A stretch of 60,339 nucleotides of DNA from Elusimicrobiota bacterium (GCA_016209085.1 JACQWV010000017.1:1-60339), one strand, 5' to 3'; shown: positions 28,100-38,942, counted from the first letter of the stretch. Numbers and translations are program-made. Notes: generated from the letters alone by a model not told the origin.

Positions 28100-29842
28100 A
28101 TGGCGAGAAAGAAATTAGGCGAAATTTTAATGCAGATGGGGGTTATTAATGAGGAACAGGTCAATAAAGCTCTAAAATTTCAGCAGCAGCAGGGGGGGCT
28201 TTTCGGAGAGGCGCTCCTGAAACTGCATTATGCGAGCGAAGAACAGGTTGATACCGCGCTTTCAAAACAATTAGGCATTCCGTACGCTTCCAGGGAAAAC
28301 CAGATTTTAAATCCTGAAAAAGGCCAGAACCTTGAAAAAATGCTGCCTGAAAAATTCGCCAGGGAGAATTTTGCCGTTCCGCTTTTCGTAGACGGAAATA
28401 TTCTGGCCGTTGCGGTTTCCGACCCGACAAACATGCTTTTGCTTGACAACATAAAACTTGTAAGCGGAATGGACATCCAGCCGTTCATTTCAACCAAAGC
28501 CCAGATTCTGAGAGTGATAGACGCGTTTTATTCGGGCCAGGGCGATTTGATAGACAAAGTAATGGAGAAAGGCGACGAGAAAAAGGACGAGGCTGACCTG
28601 GACGTAATCACGGCTGACGGAAAGCTTGATTTGGATAAAGTAATAATGGGCGAGTCAAAGGGAGCCCAGTCAATACGGCTCGTGAACGCCATATTGAAGC
28701 AGGCCATAACCGAAAGAGCGAGCGACATACACCTGGAAAAATTTGACGAAAAGGTTTCTCTCAGGTTCAGGATAGACGGCGTACTTCACGAAAGAAGCTC
28801 TCCGGTCGGAGCGATAGTTGATACGCTCATATCCAGATACAAGATCCTCTCCAAACTTGACGTAGCCGAGCGGCGTCTTCCTCAGGACGGAAGCTTCAGC
28901 ATAAAATATCAGAACAGAACCATTGAAGTCCGCGTCGCGATATGCCCCACGGTATTCGGCGAAAAGGTGGTTCTGCGTTTGCTTGACAAAGGAGCGGTTG
29001 AATTGAACGTTGACAAATTGGGATTTGAACCGAGACAAAAAGAAGATTTTCTGAAAGCCGCCGAGGCTCCGCACGGCCTGATTTTTCTTACGGGACCGAC
29101 CGGAAGCGGAAAAACCACTACGCTGAACGCGGTATTAAACACCATAAAGACGCCGGAAATGAATTTCATGACTCTTGAGGACCCGGTGGAAATAAAGCTT
29201 GAAGGAATAAGCCAGGTTCAGATGAAAGCCCAGATAGGCCTTACTTTCTCGGCAGGTTTGCGCTCCTTCCTGCGCATGGACCCGGACGTTATACTTGTGG
29301 GCGAGGTCAGGGACAATGAGACAGCGGAATCCTGCCTGAAAGCGGCTATGACGGGCCATCTGGTTCTCTCAACCCTGCATACGAACAGCGCTCTTGAGGC
29401 CATTCCAAGGCTCATTGACATGGATATAGAGCCGTATCTTCTTGCAAGCACTCTTCTGCTTGTGGCTGCGCAGAGATTAGTCAGGGTCCTGTGTCCGGAC
29501 TGTAAAACGCCTTACAGGCCGTCTCAGGATGAATTGGACCAGTTCGTCAAAGAATCCCGCATGAATCCCATGCCGGACCTTTCAAAGATAATGTTTTACA
29601 AGGCAAGGGGCTGTCCTAAATGCTCAGGAGCTGGATACAAGGGGAGAAAGGCGATTTACGAGGTTTATTTCATAACCGAAGAGATGAAGAAGATAATTTA
29701 CAAAGACTGCGACGTGATAAAACTCAGGGAAGTCGTATTGCAAAGCGGAGCGTGGGATTTGAGGGCGAGCGGCTGGAGAAAAGTTCTTGCAGGAGTTACT
29801 TCCGCAGACGACATGCTGTCAATCACCATCAAAGAACGTTAA
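28100..29842 (+). CDS. pilB: PilB/GspE-type assembly ATPase
   Basis: MshEN-like N-terminus; Walker A GPTGSGKTTTLNAVL; LEDPVEIKLEGISQVQ; RSFLRMDPDVILVGEVRDNETAE; zinc motif CPDCKTPY...CPKCSGAGYKGR. Confidence 0.93.
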   Translation: MARKKLGEILMQMGVINEEQVNKALKFQQQQGGLFGEALLKLHYASEEQVDTALSKQLGIPYASRENQILNPEKGQNLEKMLPEKFARENFAVPLFVDGNILAVAVSDPTNMLLLDNIKLVSGMDIQPFISTKAQILRVIDAFYSGQGDLIDKVMEKGDEKKDEADLDVITADGKLDLDKVIMGESKGAQSIRLVNAILKQAITERASDIHLEKFDEKVSLRFRIDGVLHERSSPVGAIVDTLISRYKILSKLDVAERRLPQDGSFSIKYQNRTIEVRVAICPTVFGEKVVLRLLDKGAVELNVDKLGFEPRQKEDFLKAAEAPHGLIFLTGPTGSGKTTTLNAVLNTIKTPEMNFMTLEDPVEIKLEGISQVQMKAQIGLTFSAGLRSFLRMDPDVILVGEVRDNETAESCLKAAMTGHLVLSTLHTNSALEAIPRLIDMDIEPYLLASTLLLVAAQRLVRVLCPDCKTPYRPSQDELDQFVKESRMNPMPDLSKIMFYKARGCPKCSGAGYKGRKAIYEVYFITEEMKKIIYKDCDVIKLREVVLQSGAWDLRASGWRKVLAGVTSADDMLSITIKER

Positions 29843-29890
29843 GACGCCCCCTTGATTTTCTGACATATTTCTATTAAACTTATTATATAG

Positions 29891-30065
29891 AGTTATTGAG
29901 AAATTAAGTGATTAGGTTTTTACTTCTTAACTTAATCACTGCTTGCTTAATCGTAAATCCTCACTGAACACCGTTATGTCAGGCAAAAATGTAGGGGCTC
30001 AATTCATTGAGCCCGAAAAATATGCGGGTCGGATGAATCCGCCCCTGTTCCACGCTTAATCACTC
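29891..30065. repeat. Phased array (cttaatca-type words) flanking a dual-hairpin REP (gtaggggctcaattcattgagccc...cggatgaatccgcccct)
   Basis: gggctcaat-tc-attgagccc is a perfect 9-bp stem; flanks are ttaagtgatt...cttaatcac. Confidence 0.8.
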
Positions 30066-30082
30066 TGTTGACTGGAGTTGTT

Positions 30083-31309
30083 ATGCCGAGATTCATTTAT
30101 ACTATTCAAGATGCGCAGGGGACCGTTACCACGGGCAATCTGGATGCGGAAGACGAGGACAGGGCTGTTGCGGCTCTTCAAAACAAAGGATTATTCATTC
30201 TCTCCATACAGTCCGAAACAGCGCAGACAAAAGGCCTGTTAAGCCTGCAGAGATTCAAAAGAGGGAGGATTTCCGGCAGGGAGCTTGTTTTTCTCGGAGA
30301 GCAGTTGTCAACGCTTCTCGGAGGCGGCGTTCCGCTTGTCAGGGCTCTCTCTCTTCTTTCCGAACACTCTGAAAACAAAAACCTGGGGAGCGTGCTCTCT
30401 ATGGTGACGAAAGAAGTGACGGCCGGGGGCGCTTTGAACAAAGCCCTTGAAAAACATCCGAAGGTTTTCAATGAAATATGGATTTCCCTGGTTCAGGCCG
30501 GAGAAGTGTCCGGACAGCTTCCTACAGTTCTGAGGCAGGTCACCTCTTACATGGAGGCGCAGGAGAACATAAAAGCCAAAATCATTACCGCCCTGGCCTA
30601 CCCCTCGGTTCTTGCGGTCATGTCCGTGGGGGTTCTGATGTATTTTATAATATACATAGTCCCGGTTTTTGCGCAGATATTCAAAGACTTCAACCTGAAG
30701 CTTCCGATACTTACCCAGATTATAGTTTCTATTTCAAACCTGGTGGCTGATTATTTTGTCATGCTTCTTGTCGTATTCATCGGTTCCATACTTGCGCTCA
30801 GGGCCTACATAGCTACCACTCCGGGCAGATTAGTCTGGAATCATTTTATCTTCGGCATTCCTTTTTTCGGAAAATTCATCCAGAACATACTTATAGAGAG
30901 ACTTTTGACGACCATGGCCACTCTCATAAGAAGCGGCGTGAGCATATTGAACGCGGTATCAGTGCTGGAAGGGGCTTTTAAAAAGAACCTTATTTTCCAG
31001 AACGCTTTGAAAAAGGCCAAAAACGACATAGCGAGCGGACGCTCCATATCGGAGTCGTTCAGAAAGACCCTGATTTTTCCGGGCATGGTCACTGAAATGA
31101 TGTGGATGGGGGAAGAATCCGGCAAACTGCCCGACATCATAGAAACGCTTTCAAAATTTTATCAGGAGCAGATAGACCAGTTCATAAGGCGCTTTTCGTC
31201 AATGATAGACCCGATACTCGTGGTCGGGATAGGCGGAATAGTGGGGGTCATAGTGATGTCAATATTCATGCCGATATTCCAGCTGTCCCAGATCGGCGGA
31301 GCAATGTAA
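30083..31309 (+). CDS. pilC: PilC/GspF-type inner-membrane protein
   Basis: MPRFIYTIQDAQGTVTTGNLDAEDEDRAVAALQNKGLFI; GRELVFLGEQLSTLLGGGVPLVRAL; two GspF domains with TM helices. Confidence 0.92.
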   Translation: MPRFIYTIQDAQGTVTTGNLDAEDEDRAVAALQNKGLFILSIQSETAQTKGLLSLQRFKRGRISGRELVFLGEQLSTLLGGGVPLVRALSLLSEHSENKNLGSVLSMVTKEVTAGGALNKALEKHPKVFNEIWISLVQAGEVSGQLPTVLRQVTSYMEAQENIKAKIITALAYPSVLAVMSVGVLMYFIIYIVPVFAQIFKDFNLKLPILTQIIVSISNLVADYFVMLLVVFIGSILALRAYIATTPGRLVWNHFIFGIPFFGKFIQNILIERLLTTMATLIRSGVSILNAVSVLEGAFKKNLIFQNALKKAKNDIASGRSISESFRKTLIFPGMVTEMMWMGEESGKLPDIIETLSKFYQEQIDQFIRRFSSMIDPILVVGIGGIVGVIVMSIFMPIFQLSQIGGAM

Positions 31310-31330
31310 ATAAAATAGATACAGGATACA

Positions 31331-31431
31331 AGTGATTAGTGGCGAGCAGTTAACTACAATAGCGAGTGGCAAGTTGTTAGTGGTGAGTAAAAAAACTAAT
31401 CACTATTCACTAATCACTAACCACTGTTGTT
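31331..31431. repeat. Inverted period-7 array (agtggNN arm; ctaatca ctattca ctaatca ctaacca arm)
   Basis: Direct reading; between pilC and the major pilin gene. Confidence 0.9.
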
Positions 31432-31447
31432 AAGAGAGGGGTGAATT

Positions 31448-31954
31448 ATGAAAAAAGGATTCACTTTGGTAGAATTGGTAGTCGTCGTCGTAATACTCGG
31501 AATTCTTGCCAGCATTGCGATTCCGCAATATAATAAAGTCATTGAAAGTTCAAAGGCCACAAATTCTCTCGCTATAGCGGGCCTTGTGGGAAACGCCAAC
31601 AGGATGTACCTCCTGGACCACCCGTCAACTTCTGAATATATAAGGGGCCGGTTGATAGGCTCCCTGGGTCCATGCGACACGGGCGCCTGTACTCCGACCA
31701 ACAACAGGGCATGCAATCTTGTATGGTGCAATTATCTGGCAAACGAGGACTGGGGTTCCAATAACATAGCGTACGAGTATTATGTATGCGACCCGAACGG
31801 CTCAGGAGGGGGGTGCTGTTCCGGAGGGTACGTATCCTGCACCAGGAGAAAGTCGGGCGCAAGTTCGCCGTACAATACATGGGGATACAGATTTACAAAT
31901 GACGGGCGATGCAGGGAATTCGGGACAGACACTCCCGCATGCCCTACGTTTTAA
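31448..31954 (+). CDS. Major (pseudo)pilin, cysteine-rich
   Basis: KKGFTLVELVVVVVILGILASIAIPQYNK class III prepilin signal; ten Cys in the globular domain. Confidence 0.92.
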   Translation: MKKGFTLVELVVVVVILGILASIAIPQYNKVIESSKATNSLAIAGLVGNANRMYLLDHPSTSEYIRGRLIGSLGPCDTGACTPTNNRACNLVWCNYLANEDWGSNNIAYEYYVCDPNGSGGGCCSGGYVSCTRRKSGASSPYNTWGYRFTNDGRCREFGTDTPACPTF

Positions 31955-31956
31955 AA

Positions 31957-32409
31957 ATGAATAAAAAACGCAAAGGAGTCTTCCTGGTTGAATTGGTGGT
32001 GGCCGTGCTCGTTGCGGCCTCAACTTCCATGGCTATATTTTCAGTGATTTTATCCTCTTCTGTTTCGCAGAAAAGGGCTGAGAAAAAACAGAGAGCAGCC
32101 ATGGTCTTTAAAAGGGCGCAGGAGAGTCTTAAAAGTTACGTGACTGTTGAAACAGGCGGTACTTTTTTCACAACGACTCCCGGACAGGGGTGGCGGCTGC
32201 CAGGGGATTCCCTATCATGGGGTTTGACAGCCGGCGTTCACGACATAACTTCATGGATAAGCAGCGATGTGGTCTTATGCCCCCAAGGAGGGAGTCCCTC
32301 GTGCAGATTTACTTATACTGTTACAAACGAAGGCTCCTGCAGTCCGTTTGGAATCGCTGATAATTTAGCCTGCAAAAGAGTGCGTTTTGATTTGAGATAT
32401 TCAGATTAG
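31957..32409 (+). CDS. Minor pilin-like protein
   Basis: ATG at 31957, RKGVFLVELVVAVLVAASTSMAIFSVIL prepilin-like N-terminus; globular Cys residues. Confidence 0.8.
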   Translation: MNKKRKGVFLVELVVAVLVAASTSMAIFSVILSSSVSQKRAEKKQRAAMVFKRAQESLKSYVTVETGGTFFTTTPGQGWRLPGDSLSWGLTAGVHDITSWISSDVVLCPQGGSPSCRFTYTVTNEGSCSPFGIADNLACKRVRFDLRYSD

Positions 32410-32411
32410 AT

Positions 32412-32446
32412 AGAGGACAGGGGATAGCGGTCAGGGGACAGCGAAG
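32412..32446. repeat. Period-7 array (agaggac aggggat agcggtc aggggac agcgaag)
   Basis: Direct reading; shares agcggtcaggggacag with 41571-41586. Confidence 0.85.
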
Positions 32447-32451
32447 GAATT

Positions 32452-33129
32452 ATGAAACATCAACGAGCATTTACTCTTGTGGAACTTATCATAGCCACTG
32501 CGATTTTTTCATTTGTGTTGATTCCCTCCCTGGTCGCGATTTATTCCACTGCCAGCAAACATATGTTCCAGAATTACAGGCAAAACCAGATGCACAACAC
32601 GCTTTTGGTTTCAATGAAGGCCATTCAGAACGCCCTTGCAGGAGCCACAAGGGTAGACAGCCCCGCAATCAACACAAACAGCGATAGATTGGCTTTTGCC
32701 GAAAATGTGGATTCAGTGACAGGATGCTATCCCATAGACTCCAACTCCCCGGTCTACTGGCATTATTTTTGCATAAGCGGCACCAGATTCTATTACCATC
32801 GCAGCAATCCAATCGGGGGCGGCGGAGGTTGTCCCCAGGGCGGAGCATTTGGAAATCCGTATCCTTCCTGCGGAGCATCCACTCCCGTAAGGATGGAACT
32901 GGCGAATGACTGGACTCTGCCTACTCTTTCAGTCCAGTTCACAAGGCGTTCCGGCATGTTTGACCCTGATATCGGCCTGGTAGTGACCGAGCCTGACCTG
33001 GTTGAAATAAGATTAGGCGTTAACTGGCAGCCAACCGGCGGATATCGGGCTACTGCCCGACCAGTAGTGACGACTCTTGTTTCAAAAGTGCGGGTCAACC
33101 TGTCGTGCACCAGGCTAAATTGTCAATAG
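32452..33129 (+). CDS. Minor pilin-like protein
   Basis: MKHQRAFTLVELIIATAIFSFVLIPSLVAIYS prepilin-like N-terminus (Ala rather than Gly at -1). Confidence 0.82.
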   Translation: MKHQRAFTLVELIIATAIFSFVLIPSLVAIYSTASKHMFQNYRQNQMHNTLLVSMKAIQNALAGATRVDSPAINTNSDRLAFAENVDSVTGCYPIDSNSPVYWHYFCISGTRFYYHRSNPIGGGGGCPQGGAFGNPYPSCGASTPVRMELANDWTLPTLSVQFTRRSGMFDPDIGLVVTEPDLVEIRLGVNWQPTGGYRATARPVVTTLVSKVRVNLSCTRLNCQ

Positions 33130-33141
33130 TAATCAGATATT

Positions 33142-33444
33142 ATGAAGATGAAATCAAGGAAAGGGGCGATTTTATTGCAGACAACTGTTACATGCATACT
33201 TGTCGCCATTATAGGAGTCATGATTTTGAAATGGGCATTATTGAGATATTTCCTTGCAGGAAAGGCGTACCAGAACGTCGGCGCCAGGGCCCGCGCTGAA
33301 GGCTATTTGATGAACAGGGTGTCTTACTGGAACTATCAGGTTGCGCCCTCTGCCGCATCAGAACTGTTTGACAATCAATATACTGTCAGCGTCAGATTAA
33401 CTCCTCCTCCGGCAAATGAAATAACCGTAGAACACAATCCATAA
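33142..33444 (+). CDS. Small atypical pilin-like protein (Gln at predicted +5)
   Basis: MKMKSRKGAILLQTTVTCILVAIIGVMILKWALLRYFL; adjacent to the pilin genes. Confidence 0.6.
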   Translation: MKMKSRKGAILLQTTVTCILVAIIGVMILKWALLRYFLAGKAYQNVGARARAEGYLMNRVSYWNYQVAPSAASELFDNQYTVSVRLTPPPANEITVEHNP

Positions 33445-33464
33445 GAGTCAGGAATCCAATAAAA

Positions 33465-33527
33465 CCAGTGACAAGTTGCAAGTTTCAAGTCACAAGTGAA
33501 AACCTGTAACTTGTGACCTGTGACCTC
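33465..33527. repeat. Inverted period-7 array (aagtcac-type arms)
   Basis: aagttgc aagtttc aagtcac aagtgaa / taacttg tgacctg tgacctc. Confidence 0.9.
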
Positions 33528-33555
33528 AAACTCTTTAGTATGATATACTTTTCTT

Positions 33556-34416
33556 ATGCCGCAATTTTTAGGCGCAGTTTGCATTTTTCTTGCTTTTTTG
33601 AATTTTTCGCTGCAAGCTGGAACCTGGCAGGTCAAGAAAACCCCTCATTTTGAGATTTATCACGAATCCGACTGGACCCCCCATTCCATTGCCATTGAAC
33701 TTGAGAGAATATATGGCCAGCTGCGCATGAACCTTTCCATGTTTGCGCCGTGGATGGTGACTGAAAAAACCAGAATATACATTCACCGGAACAAGAATTC
33801 CTACCTGAACGGCGAATTCAATCCTCCTGCCTGGTCAAAGGGTCTTGCTTTTTTTGATAAAAAGGCGGTTGTGGTCTATGATTCCGGCGATCTGGTGAAA
33901 CTCAGAGCCGTCATAACCCATGAATTGACTCACCTTTACTTTGAAAGTTTCTATGCCGAAAGTCTTAAATTTCCTCCCCAATGGCTTAACGAGGGTCTGG
34001 CAGTGCTCATGGAGGACGCTTCCTATTCCCGCGGCAAAGGCCCGTGGAGCGCGGCTCTCAAATACGCTCCTGAGGAAAGATTTGAAAATTTTGAGGTTTT
34101 TTCCAGAGTTGATTTGCGGAACATGAGAAACGAATCAGTCCAGAAAATCGGGGACTGGTACCTTCACGCATTCGGCATTGCCGGCTTTCTATACGGCCGA
34201 ACAAAGAGAATCCAGTTTAAAAATTTCTGCGTTATGAACAGGAAAGGGGAGACTCTTGAAAAATCCCTGTGGGAAGCCTACAGGTACAAAAATCCGAGGC
34301 ATTTTGAAGATGAATGGCGCAAATGGCTCAGAACCTACGGGGCAAAAGAGACGGACAAATTTTCAAGCGGTTTCTCTTCAGCGAGTTTTGAATTTATCCC
34401 CTTCAAAAGCAAATGA
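33556..34416 (+). CDS. Exported HExxH metallopeptidase (peptidase MA/gluzincin-like)
   Basis: Signal peptide; VITHELTHLYFES...PPQWLNEGLAVLMED zinc-binding pattern HExxH...NEG. Confidence 0.75.
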   Translation: MPQFLGAVCIFLAFLNFSLQAGTWQVKKTPHFEIYHESDWTPHSIAIELERIYGQLRMNLSMFAPWMVTEKTRIYIHRNKNSYLNGEFNPPAWSKGLAFFDKKAVVVYDSGDLVKLRAVITHELTHLYFESFYAESLKFPPQWLNEGLAVLMEDASYSRGKGPWSAALKYAPEERFENFEVFSRVDLRNMRNESVQKIGDWYLHAFGIAGFLYGRTKRIQFKNFCVMNRKGETLEKSLWEAYRYKNPRHFEDEWRKWLRTYGAKETDKFSSGFSSASFEFIPFKSK

Positions 34417-37248
34417 CAAAAACGGTCCCGTGCTGGTTTGAGACGATTTCATTATGTCCGGAGCATGCCCTGAAAAAGTCAGATACCCGCCCTTATCGCC
34501 TCCTTCGGGCCCGAGTTCAATAATCCAGTCGGAGGAGCCTATTACATCCAGATTGTGTTCAATTACGACTACCGTATTTCCCCTGTCAACTAATGTGTGA
34601 AGAACTTTAAGAAGTTTTTCCACGTCCGCGAAATGCAGGCCGGTCGTGGGCTCGTCAAGCAGGTATAATGTCCTGCCCGCGCTTTTTTTTGCAAGCTGGT
34701 CCGCTAATTTAAGTCTCTGCGCTTCTCCGCCTGAAAGGGTGGTTCCGCTCTGTCCGAGTTTTATGTAGTCAAGCCCCACTTCCAGCATGGTCTTGAGGAT
34801 TTTTAATATGTGAGGCATGTCCCTGAAAAGTCCGGCGGCTTCCGCCGCGGACATGTCAAGAATTTCCGCTATGTTTTTGCCTTTGAATTTTATTTCAAGA
34901 GTGTCTTCGTTAAACCGCCTGCCGCGGCACGCTTCGCACGTGACATAGACGTCCGGCAGGAACTGCATCTGTATTTTTATGTTGCCGTCTCCCTGGCAGG
35001 ATTCGCACCTGCCTCCTTTGACGTTGAAAGAAAATCTTCCCGGTTTGTAGCCCCTGCGTTTTGACTCGGGCAGCATTGAAAAGAGCTGCCGTATGTGAGT
35101 AAATACGCCGGTATAAGTGGCGGGATTTGACCTCGGAGTTCTTCCTATGGGCGATTGGTCCGCTATTATCACCTTGTCTATGTAATCCGTTCCTGTCACG
35201 GAGCGGAATCTGCCGGGCTGCTCTTTTGAGTTATGCAGTTTCCGGGCAAGGCCTTTGTAAATGATTTCGTAAAGAAGAGTGGATTTTCCCGAACCTGAAA
35301 CGCCGCAAAGAGCGGTGAAAAGTCCTATGGGTATTTTAACGTCAAGGTTTTTCAGATTAAACTGGGACGCTTTTTTAAATTCAATGAATTTTTTTGGGGA
35401 GGCTTTTGAGCCGGGTTTAAACCGAGGATTTGGACTTTTTAAAAATTTTCCGGTCAGAGAACGCTCGTTTTTGATTATTGCGTCAAGCGGACCCTGCGCA
35501 ACCACTTCTCCGCCGTTCAATCCGGCTCCGGGCCCCAGGTCTATGATATAATCAGAGTTCCTGATGACCGCTTCGTCATGCTCAACGACTATCAGGGTAT
35601 TTCCAATATCCCTGAGCGCCTTTAAAGTATTTATGAGTCTTGCATTGTCTTTCTGATGAAGCCCCATCGTGGGCTCGTCCAGAACGTATAAAACGCCGGT
35701 CAATCCGGAACCTATCTGCGTGGCAAGATGTATTCTCTGCGCCTCTCCTCCTGAAAGCGTTTCTGATTTTCTGTCCAGGGCAATGTACGACAAACCTACG
35801 TCAACCAGAAATTTCAGCCTTGAATTTATTTCTTTAAGAATCAGTTTCGCTATTTGCCTTTCCTTCTCGTCAATGTCCATCCCGGCTGCGAATTCCATTA
35901 TGCCGGATATCGGCATTGAGGAGATTTCTACGATGTTTTTCCCGCATACAAAAACGCTCAATCCCTCCTTTTTAAGTCTTTTTCCCCGGCAGGCCGGACA
36001 GGTCCTTTCCCTGATAAAACGCCTGTAAATTTCTTCTTTTACGTATGAGGATTCGGTTTCCCTGTATCTTCTTTCCATGTTTTTTATAACACCCTCAAAT
36101 CCGCTCGCCGGATCTCCGTAAAGCAGGAAGTCTCTTTTTTCTTTGGGGATGTCTTTCCATGGAGACTCTATGGAAATTGAATGCCCGGCGCATACGTTTT
36201 TAATCATGCCCGCATAATATCCTGACCATGAATTTTTCCATCTGTGGGTTCTCGTGGTAATGGGGTCTGCCCATGCTTTAATTGCGCCTTCTGAGATGGT
36301 CGTTGACGGGTCCGGAACCACAAGTTCCTCGTCTATTTCCATTTTGATTCCGAGCCCGCCGCACTCTGCGCACGCGCCGTAAGGAGAATTAAACGAAAAC
36401 AGTCTCGGCTCAAGTTCTGGAAAGCCCCTGCCGCAGCCCGGACACGCGGTTTTTTCGCTGTATGCCAGCCTGCGGGCGGCCGGAACAGGGCGGCATTGTC
36501 CGCAATTGGTGCCGCGAGCGCTGCGAGCGGCCTTTTCCTGGATTTCAAGCAAAAGCCGGCCGTCTGATTTGCCTAACGCCAGTTCAACAGAATCCGTCAG
36601 CCGTTCTTTCTGGGTCTCTGATGCCGTTAACTCGTCCACGAAGAGGTCTATGTCGTGCTTGACGTAGCGTTTTAAAGCCGGGACAGAATCCATTCCATGC
36701 AGTTTCCCGTCCACCCGGACTTTTACAAACCCGCTTTTTTTGAGCCGGGTGAACAATTCTTCATAAGTTCCGGTTCTTCCGCTTACCAGGGGGGAGAATA
36801 TTTTTATTTTTTTGTTCTTGTGTCTGGAAATCATGTCTGAGACAATCTGCTGAACCGACCATGATTTGACCGGAAGCCGGCATTCAGGGCAGGCGGGCAT
36901 GCCTATTCTGGCAAAGAGAAGACGCAGGTAGTCGTAAATTTCGGTAACCGTCCCGACGGTGGAGCGGGGGTTTCTGGAAGGAGCGTGCTGTTGTATGGCT
37001 ATGGAGGGAGACAGGCCCTCAATATAATCCACATCCGGCTTATCCATCTGTTCAAGAAACTGCCTGGCGTAAGCCGAAAGGCTTTCCACGTATCTTCTCT
37101 GGCCTTCCGCGTAAATAGTGTCAAAGGCGAGGCTGGATTTTCCCGAACCGGACAAGCCCGTTATCACAACCAGTTTGTTTTTCGGGATTTCAAGGTTTAT
37201 GTTTTTGAGATTATGCTGTCTCGCCCCGGCGATTTTAATAGTATCCAT
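34378..37248 (-). CDS. uvrA: UvrABC system protein A
   Basis: [110 protein letters not shown]. The ORF-track start (37269) extends into an intergenic repeat; 37248 is preferred. Confidence 0.97.
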   Translation of the reverse strand: MDTIKIAGARQHNLKNINLEIPKNKLVVITGLSGSGKSSLAFDTIYAEGQRRYVESLSAYARQFLEQMDKPDVDYIEGLSPSIAIQQHAPSRNPRSTVGTVTEIYDYLRLLFARIGMPACPECRLPVKSWSVQQIVSDMISRHKNKKIKIFSPLVSGRTGTYEELFTRLKKSGFVKVRVDGKLHGMDSVPALKRYVKHDIDLFVDELTASETQKERLTDSVELALGKSDGRLLLEIQEKAARSARGTNCGQCRPVPAARRLAYSEKTACPGCGRGFPELEPRLFSFNSPYGACAECGGLGIKMEIDEELVVPDPSTTISEGAIKAWADPITTRTHRWKNSWSGYYAGMIKNVCAGHSISIESPWKDIPKEKRDFLLYGDPASGFEGVIKNMERRYRETESSYVKEEIYRRFIRERTCPACRGKRLKKEGLSVFVCGKNIVEISSMPISGIMEFAAGMDIDEKERQIAKLILKEINSRLKFLVDVGLSYIALDRKSETLSGGEAQRIHLATQIGSGLTGVLYVLDEPTMGLHQKDNARLINTLKALRDIGNTLIVVEHDEAVIRNSDYIIDLGPGAGLNGGEVVAQGPLDAIIKNERSLTGKFLKSPNPRFKPGSKASPKKFIEFKKASQFNLKNLDVKIPIGLFTALCGVSGSGKSTLLYEIIYKGLARKLHNSKEQPGRFRSVTGTDYIDKVIIADQSPIGRTPRSNPATYTGVFTHIRQLFSMLPESKRRGYKPGRFSFNVKGGRCESCQGDGNIKIQMQFLPDVYVTCEACRGRRFNEDTLEIKFKGKNIAEILDMSAAEAAGLFRDMPHILKILKTMLEVGLDYIKLGQSGTTLSGGEAQRLKLADQLAKKSAGRTLYLLDEPTTGLHFADVEKLLKVLHTLVDRGNTVVVIEHNLDVIGSSDWIIELGPEGGDKGGYLTFSGHAPDIMKSSQTSTGPFLSFAFEGDKFKTR

Positions 37249-37253
37249 AGAAC

Positions 37254-37340
37254 CAGTCACAAGTTGCAAGTTTCAAGTCACAAGTTCTTTCTCTTCAGTT
37301 TCCGTTACTTGTGACATGCGACCTGTGACTTGTGACCTGC
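37254..37340. repeat. Inverted period-7 array (aagtcac-type arms)
   Basis: Contains the 27-mer acaagttgcaagtttcaagtcacaagt, identical to 33471-33497. Confidence 0.92.
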
Positions 37341-37341
37341 T

Positions 37342-38934
37342 TTATGAGTATCTGTCCACGACAGTGTTCTTCGCGTATTCAGGCGAAGAGTCAGGGTAAT
37401 TTATGTTGAAATGCAGCGCCCTGGATTCCTTTCTGGACTGAGCGGATTTTATTATCTGTTCGGCCAGGCAAGCGATGTTTCTTAATTCCAGTATGTCCCT
37501 CGTAAGGTAAAAATCCCAGTAATACTTTAATATTTCTTCGGATATGATTTTCATTCTTCTCTCAGCGCGTTCAAGCCGCTTGTCGCTCCGTACTATTCCC
37601 ACGTAATTCCACATGAGAGCGCGTATTTCATCCCAGTTGTGGCTGATTATAACCGCTTCGTCGCCGGATTTTGCATTGCCCGTGTTCCATATCTCGGTTT
37701 TTTTATGTTCTTTTATCGCTGATGTATCTTGTTTGATTGCAAGATAAGCCCTGTGGCTGAATACGCAGCATTCCAGCAGGGAGTTGGAGGCTAAACGGTT
37801 GGCGCCGTGAAGCCCGGTATGAGCTGCTTCTCCAACTGCATAAAGCCCGTTCATGGCTGTCCGGGACCATTCATCTGCTTCCACGCCTCCGCAGAAAAAA
37901 TGAGCGGCCGGCACTACCGGGATCGGATCTATGGTTATGTCTATTCCCATAGAAGAGCATTTCTGATGGATATTCGGGAATCTTTTTCTTATAAAGCCGG
38001 GATTTAAACGGGTTATGTCCAGATAAACGCACTCATCTCCGGTCTTTTTAAGTTCAAAGTCAATTGCCCGGGCCACAATGTCTCTTGGCGCAAGTTCTTT
38101 CTCTACCGAGTATTTGCGCATGAAAGGGGTTCCGTCCGCAAGCCGCAGAACAGCTCCTTCGCCTCTCAGCGCCTCTGATATGAGAAAAGACTTTGCTTTG
38201 TGATGGTAAAGACATGTGGGATGGAACTGGACGAATTCCATGTTTACAAGCCTCAAACCGGCCCTGTACGCCATTGCCATGCCGTCGCCGGTCGCAGTAT
38301 CCGGGTTTGAAGTGTAAAGGTAAACTTTTCCGGCCCCTCCGGAGGCAAGTACGGTTTTGCCCGCCATGAAACTGTGAATTTCGCCTGTTTTTTCATCAAG
38401 AACATAACAGCCGGAACAAGCGTTGTTTTCCGGTCTTGTCTGAGACGGATGAAAGCCGCAAATCAGGTCAACGGCAATATGGCGCTCAAAAATTTTTATT
38501 TTCGGATTGCTCCCGCAGGCTTTGATAAGAGCGGATTCAATCTCCCGGCCCGTGAAATCCCCGGCGTGCATGATGCGTCTTTTTGAATGTCCGCCTTCAA
38601 GACCCAAATCAAAAGAATTTCCATTTCTGGTGAAATTTACTCCAAGTTCAATAAGTTCTTTTATCCTTTCATGTCCTTCCTGCACCGTTATCCGGACTAT
38701 GTCCGGATCGGAAAGTCCGCTTCCCGTGTTGATGGTGTCTTCTATATGATTCTCAAAAGAGTCAGACGGATCTATTACCGAAGCTATACCGCCCTGGGCA
38801 AGCTCGGTGTTTGAGGAGCCGATGTCTCTCTTGGTAACTATGTTTACGGTTCCGATAGAGGCCAGTTTATGCGCCGTAAACAGGCCTGAAAGCCCGCTCC
38901 CTATTACCAGAAAGTCAGAAGTATATATGGACAT
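37342..38934 (-). CDS. nadB: L-aspartate oxidase
   Basis: [21 protein letters not shown] motif; [69 protein letters not shown]. Confidence 0.94.
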   Translation of the reverse strand: MSIYTSDFLVIGSGLSGLFTAHKLASIGTVNIVTKRDIGSSNTELAQGGIASVIDPSDSFENHIEDTINTGSGLSDPDIVRITVQEGHERIKELIELGVNFTRNGNSFDLGLEGGHSKRRIMHAGDFTGREIESALIKACGSNPKIKIFERHIAVDLICGFHPSQTRPENNACSGCYVLDEKTGEIHSFMAGKTVLASGGAGKVYLYTSNPDTATGDGMAMAYRAGLRLVNMEFVQFHPTCLYHHKAKSFLISEALRGEGAVLRLADGTPFMRKYSVEKELAPRDIVARAIDFELKKTGDECVYLDITRLNPGFIRKRFPNIHQKCSSMGIDITIDPIPVVPAAHFFCGGVEADEWSRTAMNGLYAVGEAAHTGLHGANRLASNSLLECCVFSHRAYLAIKQDTSAIKEHKKTEIWNTGNAKSGDEAVIISHNWDEIRALMWNYVGIVRSDKRLERAERRMKIISEEILKYYWDFYLTRDILELRNIACLAEQIIKSAQSRKESRALHFNINYPDSSPEYAKNTVVDRYS

Positions 38935-38942
38935 ATGGAAAA

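Noticed and set aside
36460-36545. Possible REP-like insertion in uvrA ([28 protein letters not shown] segment)
   Set aside because: Only weak word similarity (gccggaacag, ccgcgagcgctgcgagcgg) to the lpxK/lptA elements; the region is naturally variable in UvrA. Needs an alignment.
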